This document shows positions 56,017 to 63,916 of a stretch of DNA of 64,000 nt, piece by piece (within the stretch, counting starts at the first letter, position 1; the number at the start of each line of letters is the position of its first letter). Source of the stretch: Polaromonas sp. OV174. GTDB taxonomy: Bacteria; Pseudomonadota; Gammaproteobacteria; Burkholderiales; Burkholderiaceae_C. The notes beneath the pieces were generated by a model. The model was not told where the DNA came from. It saw nothing but the letters and a program-made list of their open reading frames with translations, and did no database searches. Made by a program: the position numbers and the translations under genes. The stretch is taken from positions 49,877 to 113,876 of the forward strand of contig NZ_FOKZ01000015.1 in NCBI RefSeq assembly GCF_900112285.1, read 5' to 3'.

Positions 56017-57308
56017 GCTGACGGCTCGGATTGGCGCGTGGCCAAGGCGTGGTCTGGCGCTGTTCTTAGGCCCAGGGCGAGCAGCAAACCGATGAGTATG
56101 CAGAAGAAATCACCGATGAGCGCGTCATAGAGGCTCGTATTAAACAGGCAGGCAACAGCCAATGCCAGCAATACGGACTGAGCGGCTCGCGCATAGGGTT
56201 GTTCCATTTTCAGTGTGTCCCGCAGTATCGCAAGCATGAGGGCGCAAATCATGACGAGACCTGGCAGGCCGAGTTGTACGCCCCACATCAGATATTCCTG
56301 ATGTGGGTTGCCATTGCCGGCTATATCTTGATGCGCCGGATTTTGTTCGCGTTGCAGGCGGTTGTATTCGGTACTCCAGCTGCCCACGCCTGACCCGACA
56401 AGAGGGTGTTGGCTGATGGCCTGGACCGCCCGGCTCCAAAGATTAAGCCGGATGCCTGATGAAGTATCTGGCTGTACCGTGCTTGAGTAGGACTGCACCT
56501 CGGACTGAACTTGAGACAAACGATCCCGCACCTTAGTGGAGCTGAAAAACAAGGCTAAAGTGAGCAAAAAGGGGAGCAAGATGACGACCGGGCGGTATCG
56601 CTTTGGCAGTTCCCACATGATGGCCATGGACAACAGTGCAATGGCAACGACGTGGCCACTGCGTCCACTCAGGACAAAGAACACATTGCACAAGGACGCA
56701 GTGGCCACCAATAGCGCAAGTGGCTTGCCAAATCTGCCTGGCGCCAGTTCCCGCAGATGCCAGCAAACCGCTGCCAGTACAGCGCTCATGATGCCCTGGT
56801 CCAGGTAGCTGGAAAATACTGCGTATTTTGTCAAGGCCATATTGGACGTCGCCCAGGGAACGGGCAGCTGAACAAACAGCATCCAGGAGCTGGTCATAAG
56901 AAATAGTTGCGCCAGAATAAACGCCCCCAGTGCATACATGGCTTCGCGCCTATCGCGAATCAGCTGCATCATCAAGACAATCACGATGAGCTTGCCGTAC
57001 TTCGCCAAAGAGCCCAAGGCGTCGGCTTGTGGTGCCACTGTCCATAGCAGGCTGAGTGCAAACGCAGAAAGGGCGAGCAGCACGGCAATCGGTGTGAAGG
57101 TTCCCGCGAGAAGGTTTTTTTCTCCAGGCGCTCGCCGGGTCAATAGCAAGGTAGCCAAGCCGCACATCAGCAGCAAGAGTTTGGTAATGCTGACGATCGC
57201 CATTGACAGCCCCACAGCCGCTCCTGCCATGCAGATAATGATGAGCCGGAAATTGATCGTCTTGTTTTGCAAAGTAGAGGCAAGGAGCTGCTGATGAATT
57301 GTTGGCAT
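56013..57308 (-). CDS. O-antigen ligase/polymerase (WaaL/Wzy-like)
   Basis: A polytopic membrane protein with 10-12 hydrophobic helices. The large periplasmic loop contains WSRAVQAISQHPLVGSGVGSW and the His motif GNPHQEYLMWGVQLGLPG, the usual features of the Wzy_C superfamily. The ATG at 57308 gives 431 residues; a TTG 33 bases upstream is less likely. Coupling to msbA suggests the ligase that joins O-antigen to the lipid A core, but a polymerase cannot be excluded. Confidence 0.87.
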   Translation of the reverse strand: MPTIHQQLLASTLQNKTINFRLIIICMAGAAVGLSMAIVSITKLLLLMCGLATLLLTRRAPGEKNLLAGTFTPIAVLLALSAFALSLLWTVAPQADALGSLAKYGKLIVIVLMMQLIRDRREAMYALGAFILAQLFLMTSSWMLFVQLPVPWATSNMALTKYAVFSSYLDQGIMSAVLAAVCWHLRELAPGRFGKPLALLVATASLCNVFFVLSGRSGHVVAIALLSMAIMWELPKRYRPVVILLPFLLTLALFFSSTKVRDRLSQVQSEVQSYSSTVQPDTSSGIRLNLWSRAVQAISQHPLVGSGVGSWSTEYNRLQREQNPAHQDIAGNGNPHQEYLMWGVQLGLPGLVMICALMLAILRDTLKMEQPYARAAQSVLLALAVACLFNTSLYDALIGDFFCILIGLLLALGLRTAPDHALATRQSEPSA

Positions 57309-57431
57309 TATCGGTGATTCCCATCCCTTGCCAGGCGTCAAGGCGCAGAGGGCGCTCTGCTATGCTGTGCACGCTTCAGGCAAGGTAAATTTGCTGAAAA
57401 ATCTGACCAGAAATAATTGCAAAGGCATTCG

Positions 57432-58202
57432 TTGGCAAGCTTGTCCGTTACGGTAATCACCAAAAATGAGGCTCATAACATTGAAGCCTGTCTTCGCTCG
57501 GTGATGTTTGCGAACCAGCTCGTGGTTCTTGACTCCGGTAGCACCGATGAGACGGTTGAAATAGCCCGTTCTCTGGGTGCCGAAGTCAGTGTCAGCTCGG
57601 ATTGGCTAGGGTTTGGTAAACAAAAAAACCGGGCGCTTGCGCTAGCCAGTTCTGACTGGGTACTGTCACTTGATGCCGATGAGCGGGTCACCCCTGAATT
57701 GCAGGCTGAAATTCTGGCCGTCCTCGAGGCTCCGGCCTTCGATGTGTACGCCTTTCCTCGGCTTTCAAGTTACTGCGGGCAATACATGCGCCATTCGGGC
57801 TGGTACCCCGACCGGGTGACGCGTCTTTTTCGCCGCCAATCGGCACAGTTTTCAGATGATCTGGTGCATGAAAAAGTTCTGACTTCCTGCCAGGTCGGGT
57901 TGCTTGGTTCGCAGTTGCTGCATGAAAGTTTTAAAAGCTTTGAGGCAGTCCTCGATAAGGTCAATCGTTACTCAAGTGCAGGGGCTCAGGGTCTGCTGAA
58001 AAAAGGCAAAAAAGCATCGCTGGGCAAGGCGCTTGGCCACGGTTTTTGGGCCTTTATTCGAACCTATTTTTTGCGGCTTGGATTTCTCGATGGCCGTATG
58101 GGCCTTGTTTTGGCCATATCTAATGCCGAGGGTACTTATTACAGGTATTTGAAGTTATGGCTGTTACAGCGGGATGCCCGCCGGCTGTCACCTGAGTCAT
58201 GA
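57432..58202 (+). CDS. LPS core glycosyltransferase, family 2 (WaaE-like)
   Basis: The GT-A protein starts SLSVTVITKNEAHNIEACLRSV, with DSGSTDETVEIA and the metal motif LSLDADERVTPELQ, then FPRLSSYCGQYMRHSGWYPD and VHEKV. This is the pattern of WaaE/KdtX beta-1,4-glucosyltransferases of the LPS inner core. There is no ATG near the start. I favour the TTG at 57432 with AAAGG six bases upstream; a TTG at 57417 is also possible. It is divergent from the ligase gene and overlaps the next glycosyltransferase gene (ATGA). Confidence 0.88.
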   Translation: MASLSVTVITKNEAHNIEACLRSVMFANQLVVLDSGSTDETVEIARSLGAEVSVSSDWLGFGKQKNRALALASSDWVLSLDADERVTPELQAEILAVLEAPAFDVYAFPRLSSYCGQYMRHSGWYPDRVTRLFRRQSAQFSDDLVHEKVLTSCQVGLLGSQLLHESFKSFEAVLDKVNRYSSAGAQGLLKKGKKASLGKALGHGFWAFIRTYFLRLGFLDGRMGLVLAISNAEGTYYRYLKLWLLQRDARRLSPES

Positions 58203-59041
58203 AGATCAGTTTTATTGTCCTTACCTACAACCGGACCGACGCCTTGTTGGCGGTGCTGCGTTCCTTGTCACAACAATGTGATGAGCGGCATGAGGTGTTG
58301 ATCGCCGATGACGGCTCGCGGGCCGATCAGGTACAAATGCTTTTTGAGCGATGCCCTGTATTTAAATGCCCGGTGCGCCATATCTGGCACCCCGATGTCG
58401 GCTTCACCGCGGCCCAGGCTCGCAATTTGGCGGCCAGCCTGGCCAGCGGTGACTATCTGGTTTTTCTTGATGGTGATTGCGTCCCCGGGAAAAATTTTGT
58501 GGCTCAGCACAGCGGTCTTGCCGAGACAGGTTGTTTTGTCAATGGAAGCCGGGTTTTATTGAGCGAGAGACTTACCACTCAAGTGCTCGATGGCACAATA
58601 GATTTGCCTACTCGACCGGTGTCGTTCTGGTTAGGTGCCCGCCTGCGAGGCGATTGCAACAAGCTGTTGCATCTGCTGACCTGGCCGTGGCGGCTATTCA
58701 GGGTAAAACAGGGTTTCCAGTGGCATGGGATTCGAAGTTGCAATTTCGCTGTCTGGCAGCTTGATTTTTTCAAAGTCAATGGGTTCGATGAAACCTTCCA
58801 GGGATGGGGGCACGAAGATGCCGACCTGGTTCTGCGACTCAGTCATCTGGGCGTGCTGCGGAAAAACGGGTTTATGGCGACCGAGGTTTTTCACCTTTGG
58901 CACCGGGAACACAAGCGCGATCAAGAGTCGGTGAACAAGAGCAAGGTACTGCAGCGCATGGAAACGGATTTAATCCTGGCGGATAAAGGGCTTCGAGAGA
59001 TTGACCCGGGATCGCCCGTCAAACTAACCCAGTTGCATTGA
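58199..59041 (+). CDS. Family 2 glycosyltransferase with galactosyltransferase-like C-terminus
   Basis: The 280-residue enzyme begins KISFIVLTYNRTDALLAVLRSL and has the donor-site LIADDGS, the metal motif YLVFLDGDCVP and the C-terminal FQGWGHEDADLVLRL, which matches the W-G-x-E-D signature of the galactosyltransferase 7 C-terminal domain. It probably adds one sugar to the LPS core or O-antigen. It is overlapped by the preceding glycosyltransferase gene and ends just before tolB, so tolB may be read through from this unit. Confidence 0.88.
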   Translation: MKISFIVLTYNRTDALLAVLRSLSQQCDERHEVLIADDGSRADQVQMLFERCPVFKCPVRHIWHPDVGFTAAQARNLAASLASGDYLVFLDGDCVPGKNFVAQHSGLAETGCFVNGSRVLLSERLTTQVLDGTIDLPTRPVSFWLGARLRGDCNKLLHLLTWPWRLFRVKQGFQWHGIRSCNFAVWQLDFFKVNGFDETFQGWGHEDADLVLRLSHLGVLRKNGFMATEVFHLWHREHKRDQESVNKSKVLQRMETDLILADKGLREIDPGSPVKLTQLH

Positions 59042-59052
59042 TCAAAATTTTT

Positions 59053-60333
59053 ATGAGCATCACATCACATTTGAATCGTCGTACTCTTATCAGTCTGCTG
59101 GCCGTTGGCGCATCGCCAGCTTTTGCGCAATTTCGCGTAGAGGTGTCTGGCGTGGGGCTGACGCAATTGCCTATCGCCATCGCTGCATTTCGGGGTGAGG
59201 CACAGGCACCGCAAAAAATTGGCAGCATCGTCAAGGCAGATCTTGAGCGCAGCGGCATGTTTCGCTCCGTTGATGCTGCTGGCCTCGTGGCAGATGAAAA
59301 CAGCCGGCCAGATCTGGCAATCTGGCGGCAAAAAGGCGCGGATTCGCTGGTGACGGGAAGTGTTTCGCCTCTTGCTGATGGACGCTTTGATGTCCGACTT
59401 CGCTTGTGGGATATCGTGCGAGGGCAGGATCTGGGCGGTCAGAGCTATACCGTGTCACAGGCCGATTTGCGCTTGTCTGCGCACCGGATTTCCGATTTTG
59501 TCTACGAAAAGCTGACCGGTGAAAAAGGTATTTTCTCCACCCGCATTGCTTATGTGACCAAGGCTGCCCAGCGTTATACCCTTTGGGTGGCTGACTCGGA
59601 TGGAGAGGGCGCCCAGTCTGCCCTGGCAAGCCCGGAGCCCATCATTTCACCAGCATGGTCGCCCAATGGCAACCAGTTGGCTTATGTCTCTTTTGAGTCC
59701 CGCAAGCCGGTGATTTATTCGCATGATGTCGCCACTGGCAAGCGCCGGTTGCTGGCCAATTTCAAGGGCTCCAACAGCGCGCCTGCCTGGTCACCCGATG
59801 GCAAGCAGTTGGTCGCAACATTGAGCCGTGATGGCGGTTCGCAAATTTACGCCATAGGTCTGAATGGCGGTGAGCCCAAGAGGCTGACGCAATCCTCCAG
59901 CATTGATACCGAACCGGCCTATTCATCGGATGGAAGAGCTATTTATTTCGTGAGCGATCGCGGCGGTGCGCCGCAGATCTATCGCATGAGCCCCACAGGC
60001 GGGAATGCCGAGCGGGTGACGTTTACCGGGAGTTACAACATCTCTCCGGCCGTGAGCCCGGATGGACGTTGGCTGGCTTATGTTTCAAGAGTGGGCGGTG
60101 CATTCAAGCTGCAGATCATGGAGCTTGCCAGTGGCACGGTTACTTCCATCACCGACACTTCGGCCGATGAAAGCCCGAGCTTTGCGCCAAATAGTCGTCT
60201 GATTGTGTATGCCACTCAGCAGCAGGGGAGAGAAGCCCTGATGACCACGACGCTGGATGGCAAGATCAAGGCCAGATTGTCGGGCGCCAATGGGGATATA
60301 CGCGAGCCTGATTGGGGGCCATTCCAGCGCTAA
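59053..60333 (+). CDS. tolB: Tol-Pal system beta-propeller protein TolB
   Basis: TolB is periplasmic and links Pal to the TolQRA motor during cell division. A signal peptide with an Ala-x-Ala site is seen (ISLLAVGASPAFAQ). The N-terminal domain (about 25-160) is followed by WD40-like PD repeats: SPAWSPNGNQLAYVSFES, APAWSPDGKQLVATLSRDG, EPAYSSDGRAIYFVSDRGG, SPAVSPDGRWLAYVSR and SPSFAPNSRLIVYAT. I chose the ATG at 59053; a TTG five codons upstream is possible, and neither has a Shine-Dalgarno site. tolQRA are not in the window. Confidence 0.95.
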   Translation: MSITSHLNRRTLISLLAVGASPAFAQFRVEVSGVGLTQLPIAIAAFRGEAQAPQKIGSIVKADLERSGMFRSVDAAGLVADENSRPDLAIWRQKGADSLVTGSVSPLADGRFDVRLRLWDIVRGQDLGGQSYTVSQADLRLSAHRISDFVYEKLTGEKGIFSTRIAYVTKAAQRYTLWVADSDGEGAQSALASPEPIISPAWSPNGNQLAYVSFESRKPVIYSHDVATGKRRLLANFKGSNSAPAWSPDGKQLVATLSRDGGSQIYAIGLNGGEPKRLTQSSSIDTEPAYSSDGRAIYFVSDRGGAPQIYRMSPTGGNAERVTFTGSYNISPAVSPDGRWLAYVSRVGGAFKLQIMELASGTVTSITDTSADESPSFAPNSRLIVYATQQQGREALMTTTLDGKIKARLSGANGDIREPDWGPFQR

Positions 60334-60384
60334 TCATTTTTTCTTGAATTCGTTATCTTTTTTTGATTTATCTGAGGTACTTTA

Positions 60385-60921
60385 ATGAAACGCATTTTTT
60401 CTTCCATCTTTGCTTCCTTGTTTCTTGCTGCCACGCTGGCAGCCTGCGGATCCAACGTCAAACTTGATGATGCCCCCGTAGAAGACCGGACGGCCAGTAC
60501 AAAGCAGGCGGACGATGCGGCAGGAGCCGCGAGCCGAGGTGTGGCTCCGGTGCAGATCAGCGGTGCGGATGCATCGACCGCGGGGCCGGCCAATACGGCC
60601 AAGATCATTTACTTTGACTTTGACAGCTATGTGGTCAAGCCGGAATTTCAGAGTGTCATCGACGCTCATGCCAAATATCTGGCTGCCAACAAATCCCGCA
60701 AGATGGCGATCGAAGGACATACCGATGAGCGCGGCGGTCGTGAGTACAACCTGGCTTTGGGACAAAAGCGTTCTGAAGCAGTGCGTCGCGCACTGGGGTT
60801 GTTGGGCGTCGCTGATGCTCAGGTCGAGGCTGTGAGCTTTGGCAAGGAAAAGCCCGCCGTTCAAGGTTCGGACGAAGCCTCTATGGCGAAAAATCGTCGC
60901 GCTGAAATCAGCTACCGTTAA
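60385..60921 (+). CDS. pal: Peptidoglycan-associated lipoprotein Pal
   Basis: Pal anchors the outer membrane to peptidoglycan. The lipobox LAAC places the lipidated Cys at residue 21 after a hydrophobic signal (SLFLAATLAACGS). The OmpA-like domain covers about residues 70-178, with YFDFDSYVVKPEFQSVI, the binding motif EGHTDERGGREYNLALGQKRSEAV and the C-terminal KNRRAEISYR. It follows tolB and precedes cpoB in the usual order. Confidence 0.97.
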   Translation: MKRIFSSIFASLFLAATLAACGSNVKLDDAPVEDRTASTKQADDAAGAASRGVAPVQISGADASTAGPANTAKIIYFDFDSYVVKPEFQSVIDAHAKYLAANKSRKMAIEGHTDERGGREYNLALGQKRSEAVRRALGLLGVADAQVEAVSFGKEKPAVQGSDEASMAKNRRAEISYR

Positions 60922-60936
60922 GTTGAGGCTGGAACT

Positions 60937-61698
60937 GTGAAGACGTTCAGAGTTGCCGCCACGGTTGTGGCCTGCCTGTTGGCGTTCAATGCAAATGCTG
61001 CGCTGTTTGAAGACGATGAGGCTCGCAGAGCCATCATCGACTTGAGGCAAAAGGTTGACGCTTCGCAGCAGCGTATGACAGACGACTTGAGAAAAGCCAA
61101 TGACGACAACGCGCAGTTGCGCCGCAGTCTACTGGATTTGTCCAATCAAATTGAGGTGCTTCGTCGCGAAATGGCGACCATACGCGGGCAAAACGAGCAG
61201 TTCGCCAAGAGCGTTGCCGACACCCAGCGCGTCCAGAAAGACTTGGCGCAAGGTGTTGATGAGCGTTTGAGAAAGTTCGAACCTAGCAAGGTTGCGGTTG
61301 ATGGCAAGGAGTTTGCGGCGGAGCCGGCAGAAAAGCAGGACTTCGAAGGAGCACTTGCCACGCTGCGCAAAGGAGATTTTGCGGCAGCGCAAACCAGCTT
61401 TCTGGGCTTCATGAAGCGCTATCCGCAAAGCGGCTACAAGTCTTCCGCGCTGTTCTGGCTGGCCAATGCCCAGTACGCCTTGCGTGACTACAAGTCTGCG
61501 GTGACGAATTTCCGTGCCCTGGTGGCAGCCGAGCCCGATCATTTGCGCGCACCCGAAGCGCTCTTGTCGACGGCCAATTGCCAGATAGAGCTCAAAGACG
61601 TCAAGGCGGCTCGTAAAACGCTTGAGGAGCTAGTGAAGGCCTATCCGCAGTCCGAAGCGGCCTCCGTCGCCAAAGAGCGACTCAGCAAACTGAAGTAG
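60937..61698 (+). CDS. cpoB: Cell division coordinator CpoB (YbgF)
   Basis: CpoB connects peptidoglycan synthesis and Tol-driven outer-membrane constriction. The start is GTG. A signal peptide (about residues 1-22, VVACLLAFNANA) is followed by a coiled coil (AIIDLRQKVDASQQRMTDDL to about residue 105) and C-terminal TPR repeats: FEGALATLRKGDFAAAQTSF, SALFWLANAQYALRDYKSAV and ALLSTANCQIELKDVKAARK. The 253-residue length is normal. It lies 15 bases after pal. Confidence 0.95.
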   Translation: MKTFRVAATVVACLLAFNANAALFEDDEARRAIIDLRQKVDASQQRMTDDLRKANDDNAQLRRSLLDLSNQIEVLRREMATIRGQNEQFAKSVADTQRVQKDLAQGVDERLRKFEPSKVAVDGKEFAAEPAEKQDFEGALATLRKGDFAAAQTSFLGFMKRYPQSGYKSSALFWLANAQYALRDYKSAVTNFRALVAAEPDHLRAPEALLSTANCQIELKDVKAARKTLEELVKAYPQSEAASVAKERLSKLK

Positions 61699-61715
61699 CC
61701 GGATTCGGAGGCTTG

Positions 61716-61740
61716 CATTCCCACCTAAAATTGGGGAATG
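61716..61740. promoter_or_regulatory. Inverted repeat spanning the start codon of the YeeE/YedE gene
   Basis: CATTCCC and GGGAATG form a 7-bp inverted repeat around an 11-nt centre, and the second arm contains the ATG. It could fold over the translation start or be an operator. TAAAAT in the centre resembles a -10 box, which would make the message leaderless. Confidence 0.35.
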
Positions 61741-62853
61741 GAAATCTCCGGACTCAACACTCTCACCACCCAGGTTCTCTGGGTCGGCTTCATTCTTTCA
61801 ATGATTTTTGGCGCGATTACGCAACGCACCCATTTTTGTACCATGGGGGCGGTCAGCGATATCGTGAACATGGGCGACTGGACCCGCATGCGCATGTGGG
61901 GCATGGCGATTGGTGTCGCCATGATTGGTTTTTTCGGCATGGCCGCTGCGGGCCTGATTGATCCGTCCAAAACCCTGTATGCCTCCAGCCGTTTTATCTG
62001 GCTCTCTGCGCTGGTTGGCGGCGCCATGTTTGGTTTCGGCATGGTGCTGGCGTCGGGTTGCGGCAGCAAGACCTTGGTACGCATAGGCGGGGGCAGTCTC
62101 AAGTCCCTGGTCGTCTTTGCGGTCATGGGTATTGCAGCATTTGCCACGCTGAAAGGCATCACTGCGGTGGTTCGTGTGGCCACGGTGGACAAGGTCGCCA
62201 TTGACTTCACCACCAACGCCACGCTGCCGAACTGGCTCGCCGGTGCGTTGGGCATTGCGCCTGCTACTGCTGGACTAGGGCTGGCCTTGTTGATTGGCTT
62301 GGGCTTGATCGTGTGGGCCCTGTGCGGCCAGGATTTTCGCCGCATTGACAACCTGCTGGCCGGCTTGGGTGTGGGTGCTGTGGTTGCTGCCATGTGGTGG
62401 GTAAGCGGCCGCATGGGTTATGTGCTCGAGCATCCGGAAACCTTGCAGGAGGCCTTCGTTGCCACCAACTCCGGCCGTTCCGAGGCTTTGAGTTTTGTGT
62501 CTCCCGTGGCTTACACCCTGGACTGGCTCATGTTTTTTAGCGACAAGAGCAAGGTCCTGACGCTGGGCATCGTTTCGGTCTTCGGCGTGGTCGCGGGCTC
62601 GGCTGTCTATTCGCTGTGCTCGCGCAGCTTTCGCTGGGAAGGTTTTCGTGATGCCCAGGATACCGCCAATCATCTGATAGGTGCGGCCTTGATGGGCGTG
62701 GGTGGTGTATGCGCCATGGGCTGTACCGTGGGGCAAGGCTTGTCTGGCATCTCGACCCTGAGCGTGACCAGCTTTGTTGCGCTTGCTGCGATCCTGGCCG
62801 GCTGTGTCGCTGGTCTGAAATACCAGGTGTGGCGGCTTGAGAGCTCTCTCTGA
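61738..62853 (+). CDS. YeeE/YedE family sulfur-compound transporter
   Basis: The polytopic membrane protein of 371 residues has the two family motifs with conserved Cys: FGMVLASGCGSKTLVRIGGG (near residue 110) and VGGVCAMGCTVGQGLSGIST near residue 325, plus a Cys in TQRTHFCTMGAVSD. Relatives (TsuA) import thiosulfate through Cys relays. No sulfur-carrier gene (TsuB/TusA-like) is beside it, so the substrate is inferred from the family only. There is no good Shine-Dalgarno site. Confidence 0.9.
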   Translation: MEISGLNTLTTQVLWVGFILSMIFGAITQRTHFCTMGAVSDIVNMGDWTRMRMWGMAIGVAMIGFFGMAAAGLIDPSKTLYASSRFIWLSALVGGAMFGFGMVLASGCGSKTLVRIGGGSLKSLVVFAVMGIAAFATLKGITAVVRVATVDKVAIDFTTNATLPNWLAGALGIAPATAGLGLALLIGLGLIVWALCGQDFRRIDNLLAGLGVGAVVAAMWWVSGRMGYVLEHPETLQEAFVATNSGRSEALSFVSPVAYTLDWLMFFSDKSKVLTLGIVSVFGVVAGSAVYSLCSRSFRWEGFRDAQDTANHLIGAALMGVGGVCAMGCTVGQGLSGISTLSVTSFVALAAILAGCVAGLKYQVWRLESSL

Positions 62854-62873
62854 GGCCTTTGCCCGAGCAAGAC

Positions 62874-63719
62874 ATGACAGTTGATACAGAGTTGATGCCT
62901 GCGGATCTGGAGCGACGTTTCGGCGGCCTTGCGCGGCTTTACGGTGCTGCAGGCGCGCAGCGGATTCGCGCCGCGCACATTGTCGTTGTTGGTTTGGGCG
63001 GCGTCGGCTCATGGGCTGCGGAGGCCGCCGCGCGCAGTGGCGTGGCCCGCCTGACCTTGATCGACCTCGACCACATTGCCGAGTCCAATATCAATCGGCA
63101 GGTTCACGCGCTCGACAACACCCTGGGACAAGCCAAGGTGCAAGCCATGCGTGAACGCATTGCCCATATCAATCCGGATTGCCGGGTGGACTGCATCGAA
63201 GAGTTTGTCGATGCGGCCAACTGGCCGCATGTTCTCTCGCTCCCGCGTGACTTTGATCGCAAGCAGTTGGCCGTGATAGACGCTTGTGATCAGGTGAGGG
63301 CCAAAACAGCCATGGCTGCCTGGGCCATCAAGAACAAGGCCATGCTGATCAGCGTGGGCGCTGCAGGCGGCAAGCGACTCGCTCATCGCGTTGATATCGA
63401 TGATCTGTCACTGGTTACCCACGACCCCTTGTTGGCGCAGTTGCGCTACCGCCTGCGAAAAGAACAAGGGGCGGCCCGCCAGGGGAAGATTGGTGTGGCT
63501 TGCGTATTCAGTCGGGAGCCTGTGCAGCAGCCGTCCGCCGTATGTGCTCTGGAAGAGTCGGTGAGCAGCACTGAAGAAGCTATTGCGGACCCGGCCTCGC
63601 CTGTCGTGGCACAAACTGATGGCAGCCTCAATTGCCATGGTTATGGATCGGTTGTCAGCGTCACATCGACCTTTGGTTTGTGCGCTACCGGTTGGATATT
63701 AAATAAAATTGCAGCTTAA
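62874..63719 (+). CDS. tcdA: tRNA threonylcarbamoyladenosine dehydratase (TcdA)
   Basis: This E1-like enzyme cyclises t6A37 to ct6A in ANN-decoding tRNAs. The adenylation site is clear: RFGGLARLYGAAGAQRI, VVVGLGGVGSWAAEAAARSG, and LIDLDHIAESNINRQVHALDNTLGQAK. The C-terminal end SVVSVTSTFGLCATGWILNKI is typical for the TcdA/CsdL branch. I use the ATG at 62874 (281 residues); a TTG at 62859 is also in frame. It is next to tRNA-Lys(UUU), which is itself a t6A-bearing tRNA. Confidence 0.93.
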   Translation: MTVDTELMPADLERRFGGLARLYGAAGAQRIRAAHIVVVGLGGVGSWAAEAAARSGVARLTLIDLDHIAESNINRQVHALDNTLGQAKVQAMRERIAHINPDCRVDCIEEFVDAANWPHVLSLPRDFDRKQLAVIDACDQVRAKTAMAAWAIKNKAMLISVGAAGGKRLAHRVDIDDLSLVTHDPLLAQLRYRLRKEQGAARQGKIGVACVFSREPVQQPSAVCALEESVSSTEEAIADPASPVVAQTDGSLNCHGYGSVVSVTSTFGLCATGWILNKIAA

Positions 63720-63744
63720 TTTCAAAAGCGCCAAAAAGTGACGC

Positions 63745-63750
63745 TATAAT
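63745..63750 (+). promoter_or_regulatory. Probable -10 box of the tRNA-Lys gene
   Basis: TATAAT matches the consensus perfectly and lies 46 bases before the tRNA. TTCAAA 18 bases upstream (63721-63726) is a weak -35 candidate. Confidence 0.6.
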
Positions 63751-63796
63751 TTGAGGCTGTGTTGCAGACAATGTAGTGCAGACTAGGAGAAATCCT

Positions 63797-63872
63797 GGGA
63801 CGTTAGCTCAGTTGGTAGAGCAGCGGACTTTTAATCCGTTTGTCGTGGGTTCGACCCCCGCACGTCCCACCA
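63797..63872 (+). tRNA. tRNA-Lys (anticodon UUU)
   Basis: The 76-nt sequence folds as a standard cloverleaf. The acceptor stem GGGACGT pairs with ACGTCCC, the D-loop has AGCTCAGTTGGTAGAG, the anticodon loop CTTTTAA gives TTT at 63830-63832, the T-arm has GGTTCGACCC, and A plus an encoded CCA end it at 63872. Confidence 0.98.
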
Positions 63873-63879
63873 GATATTG

Positions 63880-63914
63880 AAAGCGCCTGCAAGAAATTGC
63901 AGGCGCTTTTTCTT
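63880..63914 (+). terminator. Terminator of tRNA-Lys
   Basis: A perfect 13-bp stem (AAAGCGCCTGCAA with TTGCAGGCGCTTT) and GAAA tetraloop are followed by TTCTTT. The putative group II intron begins at 63917, directly behind it. Confidence 0.95.
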
Positions 63915-63916
63915 TG

